Program-made: the position numbers and the translations under genes | From: Sabellastarte sp. h YS-2021 | Taxonomy: Eukaryota; Annelida; Polychaeta; Sabellida; Sabellidae | Reading direction: 5' to 3' | Assembly: GCA_964017235.1 (NCBI GenBank) | Contig: OZ024936.1 | Span: 45,435,028 to 45,499,027 of the forward strand | Length of the DNA: 64,000 nucleotides | Notes under the pieces: generated by a model | Seen by the model: only the letters and a program-made list of their open reading frames with translations | Databases searched by the model: none | What the model was told of the DNA's origin: nothing | Shown here: piece by piece, positions 41,101 through 48,557 of the stretch | Position numbering within the stretch: position 1 is the stretch's first letter | Layout: every line of letters starts with the position of its first letter

Positions 41101-44100
41101 GATACTCTCTTCAGATGATCCCCACTTACCAGCTCATATACATTTTACCTAAACAAAATCCAAAGAAAGTTATCAGTGTTGTCTCTTCTCAAATGAAAAT
41201 AATAAAGCAGAGAGCTGTACAGTCTCTCTGCACATTTTGTGTACATTTACATTTTTTGTATTTATATTTATATATCACAATGTACTACTGGACTCAAAGG
41301 GCTATATGACCCATCTGACTGTATAAGTACAGCCCAAGCTCTCAAGTGACTGCCATTCCCCTAACTGAAAGACAGAGGCTCCAGGATGACCATTTATCAA
41401 CGTCCTTGAGGTTCTTTAGCTTGCCACTTGGCATAGAGCAAATGAAAGAGAACCACCATTTTAAGTGGTCAACCAAGCCACTATGTATCTGCCTGTACCT
41501 GGGTTTAAACCCACGTCCTCTGCGTTCCTTACTAGGACACAGTGTAAGCGTATAGAGAGACCAATGTCCACTACTGTTACATTCTAGGAAAGTGATTTTA
41601 TTATGTAATCTAGAAAGTGAATCTCAAACAAACAAAACACAGTACACATTGAAAAAAATTAATAAACATTCTATTGTAGAAAGAAAGTACCCTTACTTGG
41701 ATTTTATTCACAAAAAGTAATATTCAATCACAAAAATAGCCTTTAACTCTTGTCCACGCATATGTTTATTATTTCGACTCTAAAATGTAAGGTAAGAAAT
41801 TTTAAATTCCCCCACATCTATCACAAACGCACTGCATAGGTTGCATCTTGATGGTCAGTGTTAATGGCAGAAGACCAGTACATACTATTTTTTCTAAGAT
41901 TCTGCTAAGTAAACTGCCAGGCATTGGTGAGCAAATATCAAATTTCTCAGAGAGGGTCCAGAGTTTGAACCACAATCCCCACATTAATTGTAATTAGCCA
42001 GCGAGAAAACCCCTTACATTTCCTTGAATGGTAAAGCCTTTACACATTTGATATCAGTGTGGCTACTCAATTAGGCTTCCCATCTCTGCTGATACTAATT
42101 GACCAGATTTATCTTGCTTTTCAAGGGTGCCTCACCAATGGCTAATTGAACTGTTTATGCTTGATTAACACAGACAGCCGATCCTTTTATAAGCAAAACC
42201 ATTGCAAGAAATTCGGTAATTAGTTTTCCACATATTTCTTGATAATTAGTTGCCAAATTTGACATTTTTTGACAATTGTCTCATTTGTTGTTAGGTAAAA
42301 ACAATGTTGGTAATATTTATAGAACTAAAACCAATTGCCTACTCTACATCAGTAGTTTTTTTTTTGTAGGTCAAGCACATTTATCTTTATATGTTTTAGA
42401 CATCAATGAGTGTTTACAGCAAGGCCAGGGAGGTTGTGATCAGGGCTGTGTGAACACACAAGGCTCCTACTACTGTACCTGTAACCCTGGATACCAACTG
42501 AACACTGATGGACTTTCTTGTATTGGTAATGTCACAGTGCATACTTTATATATCCATTCTAAATGACAAAACAGTGTTGCTTGCAATAGCATTTAATTCC
42601 AGATTGCAGGATAGGATATATTATTTTGTTGATTTGTTTGTGTAAGAAATATATTCACGAGATATTGTTTGGTCTTTTTTCAACAAGTTAGAGTTTGTTA
42701 AAATTCATATATATTTTGTTTAGTTTGAGTAAGAAATCTAAAATTCGCCACCTGTGAAACCTTAGTTAATTTTATGAAGAAAATGATGTTTTTGTCTAAA
42801 AATTGGTATTTTTCAGTTCAAAAAACCTTAATATACTATACAGTTAACAAATCGCACCACAATTCATTTATTTTATTAATATTTTGACATGTGGCGAATT
42901 TCAGATATGTGGCGAATTTTAGATTTCTTACTCTATTTATTTATAATAGTGTGCAACCTATAAGTGTTGAGTACAAATACATATATAAACAAGAGCACTC
43001 AGAGAGTGCACACCTCTGCCAAGGCCAAACACCTTCAATATTTTTACAAGCGTAATGATAAAAAGAGAACCTTAAAAATTGTTTGTGCACCGTTCCAAAA
43101 CTTAAATCATTTCTAGTCAAACAAAGACCCACTTTCTGTGAAATTTGATCTAAATCTGTGTAGTAGATTTTCCTATCTGGCTAACATAGACAAATAATCA
43201 CAGTCTAATGATCACATTACCTTCTTGCCGGAGGTACAAAAATATGATTGCCCAGCCCAATGTATATACAAATCGATTAATGGTGTTATGCACTTGAAAA
43301 ATATATCAAGCTGCACGATTTATGTAATTGTAGAGTAAACACTATTAGTAATATTTCCAAACCTAAAGCCACTATTATAGCAAGATGCAAAACGGAAATC
43401 CTTTTGCATAAGCTGGCAGTTATGATCATGGCAGCAATTATGGACACCCCCTATATTTATGACCATTTTTATCTTTTTGAAAAAGAGCTACTGTTAGACA
43501 ATATCAGAAATATTTAGGACATTATAAATTATGTGGACTGACTATAATAGGAGCACTAACCCTGACTGCTACTTACTAATACTTAAAGCATAATGTAAAC
43601 TCTATCAGTCTATTTCAGACATAGATGAGTGTGCATACAGCAGTCCACTATGTGACCAGCTGTGTGTGAATATTCCAGGCAGCTACCAGTGTAGATGTTT
43701 GGAAGGCTATGAGATGACATCAGCCTCCTCCAGTTGCATAGGTGGGATTCTGTCCTGTTTTGTTGACTCATTATCAATGTCCATACTCACTTGTGTTCCT
43801 AGAAATATTCTAATTCTTTGAATTTTCGTAATTATTACAAAAATATTTAGGGGTTTAAAGATTATAATGTCAAATAGAATACAATAGCTGTGTGCAACAA
43901 AAGGTAGCTATACAACTTTACATATGATCCGTGACTAAGCACAGAAGTTTTAGTGTTAGACAAATTAAGAGCTTGAATTTGTCATTAACTATGTTACCTA
44001 TAAAACATAACTGGACCATATATTTGAAGACATCAATGAGTGTCTGTATAGCAATGGCGGCTGTTCACACCTGTGCACCAACTCTGTGGGCTCCTACTCC

Positions 44101-47100
44101 TGTGGATGCGACCCTGACCCCATATACTCACTTGGACCTGATCAAAAGACTTGCATAGGTAGGTGATCGCCCTCTTGTGATTCCAGTGTAGTATAAGGTG
44201 CTTTATACCTTGTAGGAAGGTAGTTTGGAGTGCTGCATCCTCCATATACTGGATACTTGGAGTCTTATTCACAATATGGACAAGTGATGAGCCAAAAATC
44301 AGCTGGGGCCATATACGTGAAAGGTATTGGCTATGTTTGAATACAAAAGTTAGGCCTAAGACTTGGCCTAAGACATTTTGTGAAGACAGTCCCTAAAGTT
44401 AAGTGTACAAAGCAAAATGCTTAAGCTGAGTTTACGCTGATCTTTGAATCTTTATCCGAGTCCTTTTGTGAATATAAGCTCTGAGCGCAACTTGGTTCCA
44501 GCAAGTTGTACTATTTTTATTGTAGCATGTTAATATTTTACCATCACAATTTGAAGCTTGAATTATTGGGTTTAATGTTCAATGGGGGAGAGGTAAGAAA
44601 AAAGCAGGTAGAATTCTGCGCAGTAGCTGTTCATAGTTCTTAATTCTAAAATATCATTAGGTAATAAATCAACGTTCCAACTTCAGTTCAATAGAAGACT
44701 TGTGACTTCTTCGGTAGAAGGGGAAATGGTACAGATATTTTTGGGAGCCATATGAAATCTGAAAATGGTGCATGTAATACATTGATGGAATTATTCAAGA
44801 AAGTAGTTGTTATTGTTTTTAATTTTTGAGGTAAAAAGACTTGGTTGGTTTTGCACATAGGTATATTCTATCAGATTTGTTTTAGTCATATTAAACATTT
44901 GTAGTATATATATTCACGTTTTCTGACTTCCATCGATCCGTATATGGCACTTGAACTTCCGACATGCAGAGTGCAGAATTCCTTTTTTTAATATTGATTG
45001 TGCACATGACACAAATATCACTTTACGCTGTTCAGTAATGATGACTCTCAGTGGCTCATTGTAACATATGAACACATACATTAATATACGTATACTTTAT
45101 ATGTATATTTTCATTTATATGTTTTCATTTATATTTGGTTACAGTCCATTTTCATTTATATTTGGCTACAGTCCAATGCCCACAAGACTTCATCTCCAGC
45201 TTTATCTCTGGGTCATGTTACAAGATCTTTAGCCCGAGTCTCCAGAACAAAGACGCAGCCAAGAATTTCTATGAGGCTGAGAGAGAATGCCAGAAACTAC
45301 ACACACTGGCCCATCTGGCGACGATAGAGGATGCCACTGAAAAGGAGTTCCTAGCAGCACAGATACGGAAGAAGCCATGTGAGTAAATCTTATTGGAATA
45401 AACATATAGCTTTTGAAATTTTGGAATTTGTACAGGAACAACTGCAAGTGGTAACACAAAATGGTTTCCATATTTGTCTTAGAGAGGTCCTCCGTGGTCC
45501 AGTAGTTAGCAAGTTCGGCATCTAATCACAGGCTGTCACCTCTCTGGTGGTTCGACCTTCACAAGTAGCAGCGCCAGTATCCTGCTCCAATATGACCCTG
45601 GTTGTTGGACTGGACGTAAAACCCTAATTTTGACTTATGTCTGTATTAGGGTCTTTCCTGGGGCCGTATTCACGAAAGGTCTTAGCCAAGTATCAGGCTT
45701 AAGTTGGCTGTATTTTTTGTACAAAAGTTAAGCCTAAGACTTGGCTAAAACCTTTTGTGAATACGGCCCCAGATGTGACCAAAGCTAGTGCAAGGGTGCA
45801 AAAGCAACAAATTTGGCTTTATGAGAAGTAAATTCCTTTAAGCAGCTAAATATGTCCATTTTGACATCATAATATTCCAGGCCAAATAAATAACAGAATG
45901 AGACTTTGAAAATACCATGGCAATATTTAATTTTTAATATTTAATAGATTAATATTTTTAGCAAAAGCACATTACGTTATGATTTTTAGATTTTGTATAC
46001 TCTAGGGGTTTTTCTGTAGCTTTACAGTTTATTACTGTTACAAATATGGGCAATTACAATTTTTAAACCACAGACATTGATGTTATAATGTAATTTGTAA
46101 GCTTGATAACCCAACATGCTCTTCTTGTGTAAAGGATATGCAATGGCAACTGTTATATCACGCCAGATGTAAACATAATATGTTTTGTTTTCACATTTAT
46201 TTGTGAAAAAAATTTGTTGAAGTTCAATCTGAAAGAATGTTGGTATTATCAGCTTGTCTTAATTTTGTCTCCATATTTTATTCAGTGTCAACAGGAACTG
46301 CAGAAGAATAAACATTTTTAAGCAATTAATTGTAAACATGCTGAACTTGCACCAGCCAAACATAACTCATATTTTGTGAAGCTCTTCTTTTATGAAGATG
46401 TTTGTCGGACTATCATTCAATATTTTCTATCTTTGCAATTCTATTTCGTGCACCTGATATTTCTGAGGACTATATGTTCAAGCTGGTGTCCTCATAGGCA
46501 TCTGTATTTACTTTAAGTAATGTAAGTCACACCAAATACCTGTCGGGGTAAAATCCAGCATACCTTTTGTCCGAGTATAAATTAGTCGTGGTTCTGTTTT
46601 TCTTGTCTACCCGTCTATATTTTTAGTTAATTTAAGTTGTTTCAGCATTTCGCTTTGGATAACAAGCTTGGATTATTTGCACATGTCAAAAAAATTTAAT
46701 GTGACTCGCCTGCAATGGTGCACCTATATTTGGTTTCAAGCACTTCTATCTGTTGGTATAGTTCTTTCTTCATTTCTCGTTTTTCGCTTTTGATATATTT
46801 AATACAGAACAAAAGTTGTGTTAAGGTGGTAAATAACTTGCACATGCTGTATTTTTTTGGTTTGTGCCTTGCAAGAATCTTGTAGATTGACTGGCCATAA
46901 AACCTCATGGTATAACTAAGTCTCTCCTTAGCCAGCTTTCACATCTGAATTCTGTCCTGTTTGCCAATGATTGATTTTGGATGTGCACAGGACAAAGTTG
47001 TATATACTTCCAGTTCAAATCACATGAAGCACACTCTCGGCACCTATTTAATCATAATATAATTGATAAATCTTGATAAATAACACACATGTACGATCTC

Positions 47101-48291
47101 TACCCATAGTATGTCCTCTAGATAGTCATATTGGGAGAGACCAGCAGCATTACCCACTTGTGGGAGTCACAAGCACATAGGTGACAACCTTGGATTATAT
47201 GCCAACTTTGCTAACCATTAGGTCACTAAGAACCAACACCTGGCTACTGAAAGGGGCATAAAATCCTGTCTTCGACTTCATAATCTTCTTTTGAATCTGT
47301 AAAAAAAACAAATGTTGTCGCCTGCTATTAACATGTCCCTTACCTTATCCTTCTTCAGTAATATGTGATTTCTGGGGAAAATCATTTGGTTTTAACAATT
47401 CCCTCAACTCTTTCTCCTTTTTAGCAATGCTAGTTGGCTGGCAAAGCTAGTGGACATCATCTGATATTAACAATTCCCTCAACTCTTTCTCCTTTTCAGC
47501 AATGCTTGTTGGCTGGCAAAGCTAGTGGACATCATCTGATATTAACAATTCCCTCAACTCTTTCTCCTTTTCAGCAATGCTTGTTGGCTGGCAAAGCTAG
47601 TGGACATCATCTGATATTAACAATTCCCTCAACTCTTTCTCCTTTTCAGCAATGCTTGTTGGCTGGCAAAGCTAGTGGACATCATCTGATATTAACAATT
47701 CCCTCAACTCTTTCTCCTTTTCAGCAATGCTTGTTGGCTGGCAAAGCTAGTGGACATCATCTGATATTAACAATTCCCTCAACTCTTTCTCCTTTTCAGC
47801 AATGCTTGTTGGCTGGCAAAGCTGCTAGTGGACATCATCTGATATTAACAATTCCCTCAACTCTTTCTCCTTTTCAGCAATGCTTGTTGGCTGGCAAAGC
47901 TAGTGGACATCATCTGATATTAACAATTCCCTCAACTCTTTCTCCTTTTCAGCAATGCTTGTTGGCTGGCAAAGCTAGTGGACATCATCTGATATTAACA
48001 ATTCCCTTAACTCTTCTTTTTTCAGTCATGCTAGATGGCTGGCAAGGCTGGTGGACTTCAGCCAAGTATCAGGCAGATGTAGGAGAGTTCACATGGACCC
48101 CGGACTTCCAGCTGATAGACAAGAACCATCCTCTGTGGAGTTTCAAGAAGCAGCCGTATGCAGACACCTGTCTGTGGGTGATGCAGGAGGCTGCGTATGA
48201 CTACACCTGGGGAAACTTTGAATGTGTCACCAAATCTGGATATATATGTGAAATTAACTTGCCATCTAACCTACAAAGCCTTGGTACTTAA
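17123..48291 (+). CDS. secreted Ly6 - nine EGF - C-type lectin protein (15 exons, 677 aa)
   Basis: Exons: 17123-17192, 18886-19020, 20258-20361, 20960-21071, 22238-22384, 25352-25474, 35934-36056, 36693-36815, 38120-38242, 40531-40653, 42400-42525, 43619-43741, 44030-44158, 45172-45378, 48026-48291. All introns are GT-AG and phases match throughout. Residues 1-24 are a signal peptide, 29-119 a three-finger domain with ten cysteines ending CICEEDECN, 141-150 an acidic linker, 152-188 a first EGF, 190-520 eight more EGFs (DIDEC or DINEC at most starts, the calcium-binding signature) and 521-665 a long-form C-type lectin domain with cysteines at 523, 536, 560, 638, 656 and 664. The EPN or QPD sugar-binding motif and WND are absent (WGN instead), so binding may not be a classic calcium-dependent sugar contact. 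Likely an extracellular adhesion, matrix or defence protein; the partner is unknown. Exons 2 and 5-14 are phase 1-1, so single exons can be skipped in frame. Confidence 0.85.
17640..18140 (+). repeat. diverged direct repeat, GC-richer than its surroundings
   Basis: Two halves (about 17700-17910 and 17950-18135) share in order GAGACCT.CCAAG, CTTGGGG.TC.AG, ATGAGA..ATCTCA, AGC.ATATCAAC and GGGGAACTCTCAAATG. They lie within the first intron and match nothing else in the window. Family unknown. Confidence 0.5.
18886..19020 (+). CDS. exon 2: first part of the Ly6/three-finger domain
   Basis: Follows ttttgcag; phase 1-1. Starts [20 protein letters not shown], with five of the ten domain cysteines, in the CxxC spacing usual for Ly6 starts. 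Ends AACA|GTTAGT. Confidence 0.85.
19930..20225 (+). repeat. tRNA-derived SINE (type C)
   Basis: Plus-strand copy of the repeat at 7960: CACTATGGTCCAGTGTGTC head, GAGTTCAATCCCAG box-B region, GTGCCTCTGTCTTTCAGCCA body, then TGTACTTGTACAGTC and GGAGATATTGTAC at the end. It stops about 30 bp before exon 3, leaving little room for the native branch site. Confidence 0.5.
20258..20361 (+). CDS. exon 3: middle of the Ly6/three-finger domain
   Basis: Follows tctatatttcag; phase 1-0. [20 protein letters not shown] continues to [15 protein letters not shown]; tryptophan-rich with two cysteines. Donor GGA|GTGAGG. Confidence 0.85.
20668..20825 (+). repeat. tRNA-derived SINE (type B)
   Basis: AGTGGCCTAGTTGGTTATC head, TGTGTGGGTTTGACTC box-B area, AATATGACCCTGGCTGTTGA and GGGATGTAA 3' part. 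Same order as the copy at 6487. Confidence 0.6.
20960..21071 (+). CDS. exon 4: end of the Ly6/three-finger domain and linker
   Basis: Follows ttaacag; phase 0-1. [16 protein letters not shown] carries the closing CxC...CN signature of Ly6/uPAR domains; then a Thr/Pro-rich linker with N-glycosylation sequons (NVS, NRT). Donor CCAG|GTAACC. Confidence 0.85.
21280..21480 (+). repeat. LINE ORF2 C-terminal fragment
   Basis: One frame reads [20 protein letters not shown], then [18 protein letters not shown], matching the end of CR1/L2-like ORF2. Otherwise decayed. Confidence 0.5.
22238..22384 (+). CDS. exon 5: acidic linker and EGF 1
   Basis: Follows acatttcag; phase 1-1. A Glu-rich run ([10 protein letters not shown]) precedes a six-cysteine EGF with [16 protein letters not shown]. 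It lacks the DxDEC start, so it is not a typical calcium-binding EGF. Confidence 0.85.
22504..22525. repeat. perfect 22-bp palindrome shared with Harbinger subterminal DNA
   Basis: The half-site AATATCAAACA is followed directly by its exact reverse complement. Near-identical palindromes lie at 11822-11841 in Harbinger A and 28009-28030 in Harbinger B. No transposon ends were found around this copy. Confidence 0.7.
22980..23120 (-). repeat. LINE 3' tail fragment
   Basis: AATAAGAGTGATTTCATAGC and ACTTAATCACCATCCTACAG resemble the minus-strand 3' tail of the LINE at 9740 (TTTATAGCGCTTAATCTCCAT). It follows a run of eleven C. Confidence 0.45.
23590..23960 (+). repeat. CR1/L2-like LINE reverse-transcriptase fragment
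   Basis: Reads [19 protein letters not shown] (decayed YADD motif), then [14 protein letters not shown] and, after frame changes, [17 protein letters not shown]. These are consecutive RT segments in family order. Confidence 0.7.
24480..24760 (+). repeat. second LINE reverse-transcriptase fragment
   Basis: Starts with [13 protein letters not shown], repeating the motif at the end of the previous fragment, and continues to [17 protein letters not shown]. The repeated motif indicates a separate insertion or a duplication rather than one continuous copy. Confidence 0.65.
25352..25474 (+). CDS. exon 6: EGF 2
   Basis: Follows tttcttttcag; 123 nt, phase 1-1. [16 protein letters not shown] start, IGSFSCGC centre, DGKTCI end, with six cysteines. 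Donor ATAG|GTAAGT. Confidence 0.9.
25733..25955 (+). repeat. tRNA-derived SINE (type A), diverged
   Basis: GGTGCAGTGGTAACACACAC head, GGTGGTTCAAACCC B box, TATGTGGGAAAGATGGTAG body, TACTGGTTTCATCTGCCC and GTGGAAAGCGATGTTAAAAC end. It lies at the start of the intron that also holds Harbinger B. Confidence 0.75.
25960..27887. other. intronic DNA, small foldbacks only
   Basis: No exon recognised. A 13-bp perfect inverted repeat (TTCAGTACTTACT at 27056-27068, AGTAAGTACTGAA at 27132-27144) bounds an 89-bp stretch, and a related smaller foldback lies at 27640-27687. They may be remnants of a miniature element. Confidence 0.4.
28571..29208 (+). pseudogene. Myb-like Harbinger accessory gene (element B)
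   Basis: ATG at 28571 opens MGPKKDKK; the main frame, offset by one base at the A-run, runs [20 protein letters not shown] to the stop at 29206. The first third is a charged Glu/Arg coiled coil ([13 protein letters not shown]), followed by a Ser/Thr/Gln-rich region. In this family the second protein carries a Myb/SANT-like DNA-binding domain and escorts the transposase; that domain is not seen in this copy but a trace is present in element C near 63917. Confidence 0.6.
29209..30480 (+). other. central part of Harbinger B, Gln/Pro-rich remnant
   Basis: A 155-codon frame (29448-29915) rich in Gln, Pro, His and Ser may continue the accessory gene after frame changes, or be chance. After 29920 the DNA is AT-rich and non-coding up to the converging end of the transposase gene. 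Confidence 0.35.
30481..31119 (-). pseudogene. Harbinger transposase, C-terminal half (element B)
   Basis: Minus-strand frames contain [40 protein letters not shown], then [15 protein letters not shown], which holds the second catalytic Asp of the DDE_Tnp_4 fold. The following Glu-bearing region is frame-shifted; late pieces match the family's conserved C-terminal block. This half continues the frame of the piece at 34579-35272 across the inserted gypsy element. Confidence 0.75.
31120..34573 (-). mobile_element. Ty3/gypsy LTR retrotransposon fossil
   Basis: Lies on the minus strand inside the Harbinger B transposase gene, flanked by a 5-bp duplication AGCAG (31115-31119 and 34574-34578). Reading minus: an LTR-like end of about 140 bp (near 34432-34573) with a polyadenylation-like AATAAAG, a tRNA primer-site-like TGGTGTCAGAA, gag with a CCHC zinc knuckle, an aspartic protease (LDTGAD), reverse transcriptase (MDDIIVYG), RNase H and the start of the integrase zinc-binding region. 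No envelope was seen. The element is broken and shorter than whole relatives, with several breaks. It is younger than the Harbinger copy that it split, and its target duplication is still perfect. Confidence 0.85.
34579..35272 (-). pseudogene. Harbinger transposase, N-terminal half (element B)
   Basis: Starts at ATG 35272 ([15 protein letters not shown]), with a probable short intron as in element A, then [33 protein letters not shown] and, after a frame change near 34850, [19 protein letters not shown] and [20 protein letters not shown], which holds the first catalytic Asp (DGKH), ending [16 protein letters not shown] where the gypsy element begins. Clear DDE_Tnp_4/Harbinger order. An internal stop in the Pro-rich leader adds to the damage. 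Confidence 0.8.
35934..36056 (+). CDS. exon 7: EGF 3
   Basis: Follows ggcacag; 123 nt, phase 1-1. [16 protein letters not shown], then [17 protein letters not shown] and a final cysteine. Donor AAAG|GTTAGT. It begins only 251 bp after the right end of Harbinger B. Confidence 0.9.
36477..36610 (+). repeat. SINE (type B), old copy
   Basis: CAGTGATTGATTGGTTAATA head, CAAATATGACCTCGGGTGTTGA and ATGCAAAACCTTAAC 3' part. Much diverged. Confidence 0.4.
36693..36815 (+). CDS. exon 8: calcium-binding EGF 4
   Basis: Follows gtattttatag; phase 1-1. [31 protein letters not shown], six cysteines. Has the Asn and aromatic spacing of the Asp/Asn hydroxylation motif. Confidence 0.9.
37247..37274. repeat. 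28-bp imperfect palindrome, copy 1
   Basis: Arm CTCACAGGTGGT, centre ATAT, arm ACCACTCGTGAG; the arms pair with two mismatches. Confidence 0.7.
37565..37592. repeat. 28-bp imperfect palindrome, copy 2
   Basis: Same arms as the copy 318 bp upstream, but with centre GCGC and a final A instead of G. Both centres are self-complementary. Confidence 0.7.
38120..38242 (+). CDS. exon 9: calcium-binding EGF 5
   Basis: Follows tacatacag; phase 1-1. [31 protein letters not shown], six cysteines. Donor CTAG|GTAGGG. Confidence 0.9.
38293..38415 (+). repeat. SINE (type B)
   Basis: CAATGGCCTTGTGCTTAGC head, CATCCAATCACAAGCTGTTA and CAGTATGACCCTGGCTGTTG 3' part, shortened at its end. Confidence 0.55.
38480..39480 (-). 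repeat. CR1/L2-like LINE, 3' half
   Basis: Minus-strand pieces in family order: [40 protein letters not shown], then [20 protein letters not shown] and [13 protein letters not shown]. Several frame changes; no endonuclease part. Lies between EGF exons 9 and 10. Confidence 0.75.
39490..40530. other. intronic DNA, nothing recognised
   Basis: AT-rich without supported exon or known repeat. Confidence 0.4.
40531..40653 (+). CDS. exon 10: calcium-binding EGF 6
   Basis: Phase 1-1. [32 protein letters not shown], six cysteines. Acceptor is tttttaag, AAG rather than the commoner CAG or TAG. Donor ATTG|GTAAGT. Confidence 0.9.
41270..41560 (-). repeat. tRNA-derived SINE (type C)
   Basis: Same block order as the copy at 7960: CTGCCATTCCCCTAACTGAA, CATTTTAAGTGGTCAACCAA and a GGTTTAAACCCACGTCC box-B region on the minus strand. 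Confidence 0.55.
42400..42525 (+). CDS. exon 11: calcium-binding EGF 7
   Basis: Follows atgttttag; 126 nt, one codon longer than most of its neighbours, phase 1-1. [32 protein letters not shown], six cysteines. Confidence 0.9.
42985..43250 (+). repeat. probable interspersed repeat, family unknown
   Basis: AGCACTCAGAGAGTGCACACCTCTGCCAAGGCC opening and a CTTTCTGTGAAATTTGATC block ending near CTTGCCGGAGGTAC have the look of a LINE 3' end or SINE, but there is no second copy in the window to prove it. Confidence 0.3.
43619..43741 (+). CDS. exon 12: calcium-binding EGF 8
   Basis: Follows tctatttcag; phase 1-1. [32 protein letters not shown], six cysteines. Donor ATAG|GTGGGA. Confidence 0.9.
44030..44158 (+). 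CDS. exon 13: calcium-binding EGF 9
   Basis: Phase 1-1, 129 nt. [34 protein letters not shown], six cysteines, with two extra residues in the last loop. Its acceptor atatttgaag has a weak pyrimidine tract and ends GAAG. Donor ATAG|GTAGGT. Confidence 0.85.
   Translation, partial: TSMSVCIAMAAVHTCAPTLWAPTPVDATLTPYTHLDLIKRLA
44304..44390 (+). repeat. decayed foldback MITE
   Basis: GGGGCCATATACGTGAAAGG, AAGTTAGGCCTAAGACTTGG and CCTAAGACATTTTGTGAA follow the order of the intact copy at 45660. Confidence 0.5.
45145..45171 (+). repeat. 27-bp tandem duplication of the exon 14 acceptor
   Basis: The unit TCCATTTTCATTTATATTTG plus GCTACAG repeats the 27 bp before it, so acag occurs at 45141-45144 and 45168-45171. 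Splicing at the first site would add nine codons (VHFHLYLAT) in frame before QCPQD. Confidence 0.75.
45172..45378 (+). CDS. exon 14: N-terminal half of the C-type lectin domain
   Basis: Phase 1-1. [19 protein letters not shown] holds the extra N-terminal cysteine pair of the long form, and [20 protein letters not shown] is the helix with the first core cysteine. Donor CCAT|GTGAGT. Confidence 0.85.
45484..45640 (+). repeat. tRNA-derived SINE (type B)
   Basis: CCGTGGTCCAGTAGTTAGC head, GGTGGTTCGACC box B, CAATATGACCCTGGTTGTTG and GGACGTAAAACCC end. The block order matches the copy at 6487. Confidence 0.6.
45660..45770. mobile_element. foldback MITE, 111 bp
   Basis: Begins GGGGCCGTATTCACGAAAGG and ends with CCTTTTGTGAATACGGCCCC, a 20-bp inverted repeat with one mismatch; the inner parts (TCTTAGCCAAGT and ACTTGGCTAAAA) also pair, so the whole element can fold. 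No coding capacity. The superfamily cannot be told from the ends alone. Confidence 0.8.
45775..47114. other. intronic DNA, nothing recognised
   Basis: AT-rich; short open frames have no splice or homology support. Confidence 0.4.
47115..47285. repeat. SINE (type B) with its head inverted
   Basis: Minus strand of 47130-47230 reads TTAGTGACCTAATGGTTAGC and a GTCACCT block (SINE head), whereas 47228-47285 reads plus CACCTGGCTACTGAAAGGGG and CATAAAATCC (SINE 3' part). Confidence 0.4.
47395..48025 (+). repeat. 75-bp tandem array copying the exon 15 splice acceptor
   Basis: Eight near-identical units of 75 bp (one of 78 bp), each with TTTCTCCTTTTCAG|CAATG followed by CTTGTTGGCTGGCAAAGC. Acceptor-like AG|C junctions fall at 47425, 47500, 47575, 47650, 47725, 47800, 47878 and 47953; the true one is 48026. 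The bases after each junction resemble the start of exon 15 (TCATGCTAGATGGCTGGCAA). The array also makes a 285-codon open frame in another phase, which has no lectin-like content before exon 15. Confidence 0.85.
48026..48291 (+). CDS. exon 15: C-terminal half of the C-type lectin domain
   Basis: Follows ctttttttcag-like tract ending 48025. [16 protein letters not shown], then [20 protein letters not shown] and [10 protein letters not shown] give the last three core cysteines, followed by a short tail to TAA. The usual WIGL is replaced by MLDGW. Confidence 0.85.
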
Positions 48292-48557
48292 ATTAAGATT
48301 CTTCAAAACCTCAGATTATTCAAAAAACTTTTTTAAAACTGTGCATGTACATTATTATTATTATTATTTTTGGAAAAATTAACTTCTAAGATGAATATTG
48401 GACATACAAACTACAGGGAAGCAAAAATTTCATTTATGGATCAAACACCCTACAATTACCTCAAATTTTCACTGTGACGGAACGAAGGACCCTGACTGCC
48501 TCAATTGTATGATCAGATATTATTGGACAGTCAGTAACGAATCTCCTTCCTGTCATT

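Noticed and set aside
47395-48025. Regular repeats that might be taken for a CRISPR array
   Set aside because: Units are directly adjacent without spacers, include splice-site sequence and sit in an animal gene.
47434-48291. A 285-codon open frame made of 25-residue repeats running into the lectin exon
   Set aside because: The repeat text is the acceptor array read in another phase; exon 14 joins 48026 in phase 1 and gives a normal lectin domain, so the repeats are intronic.
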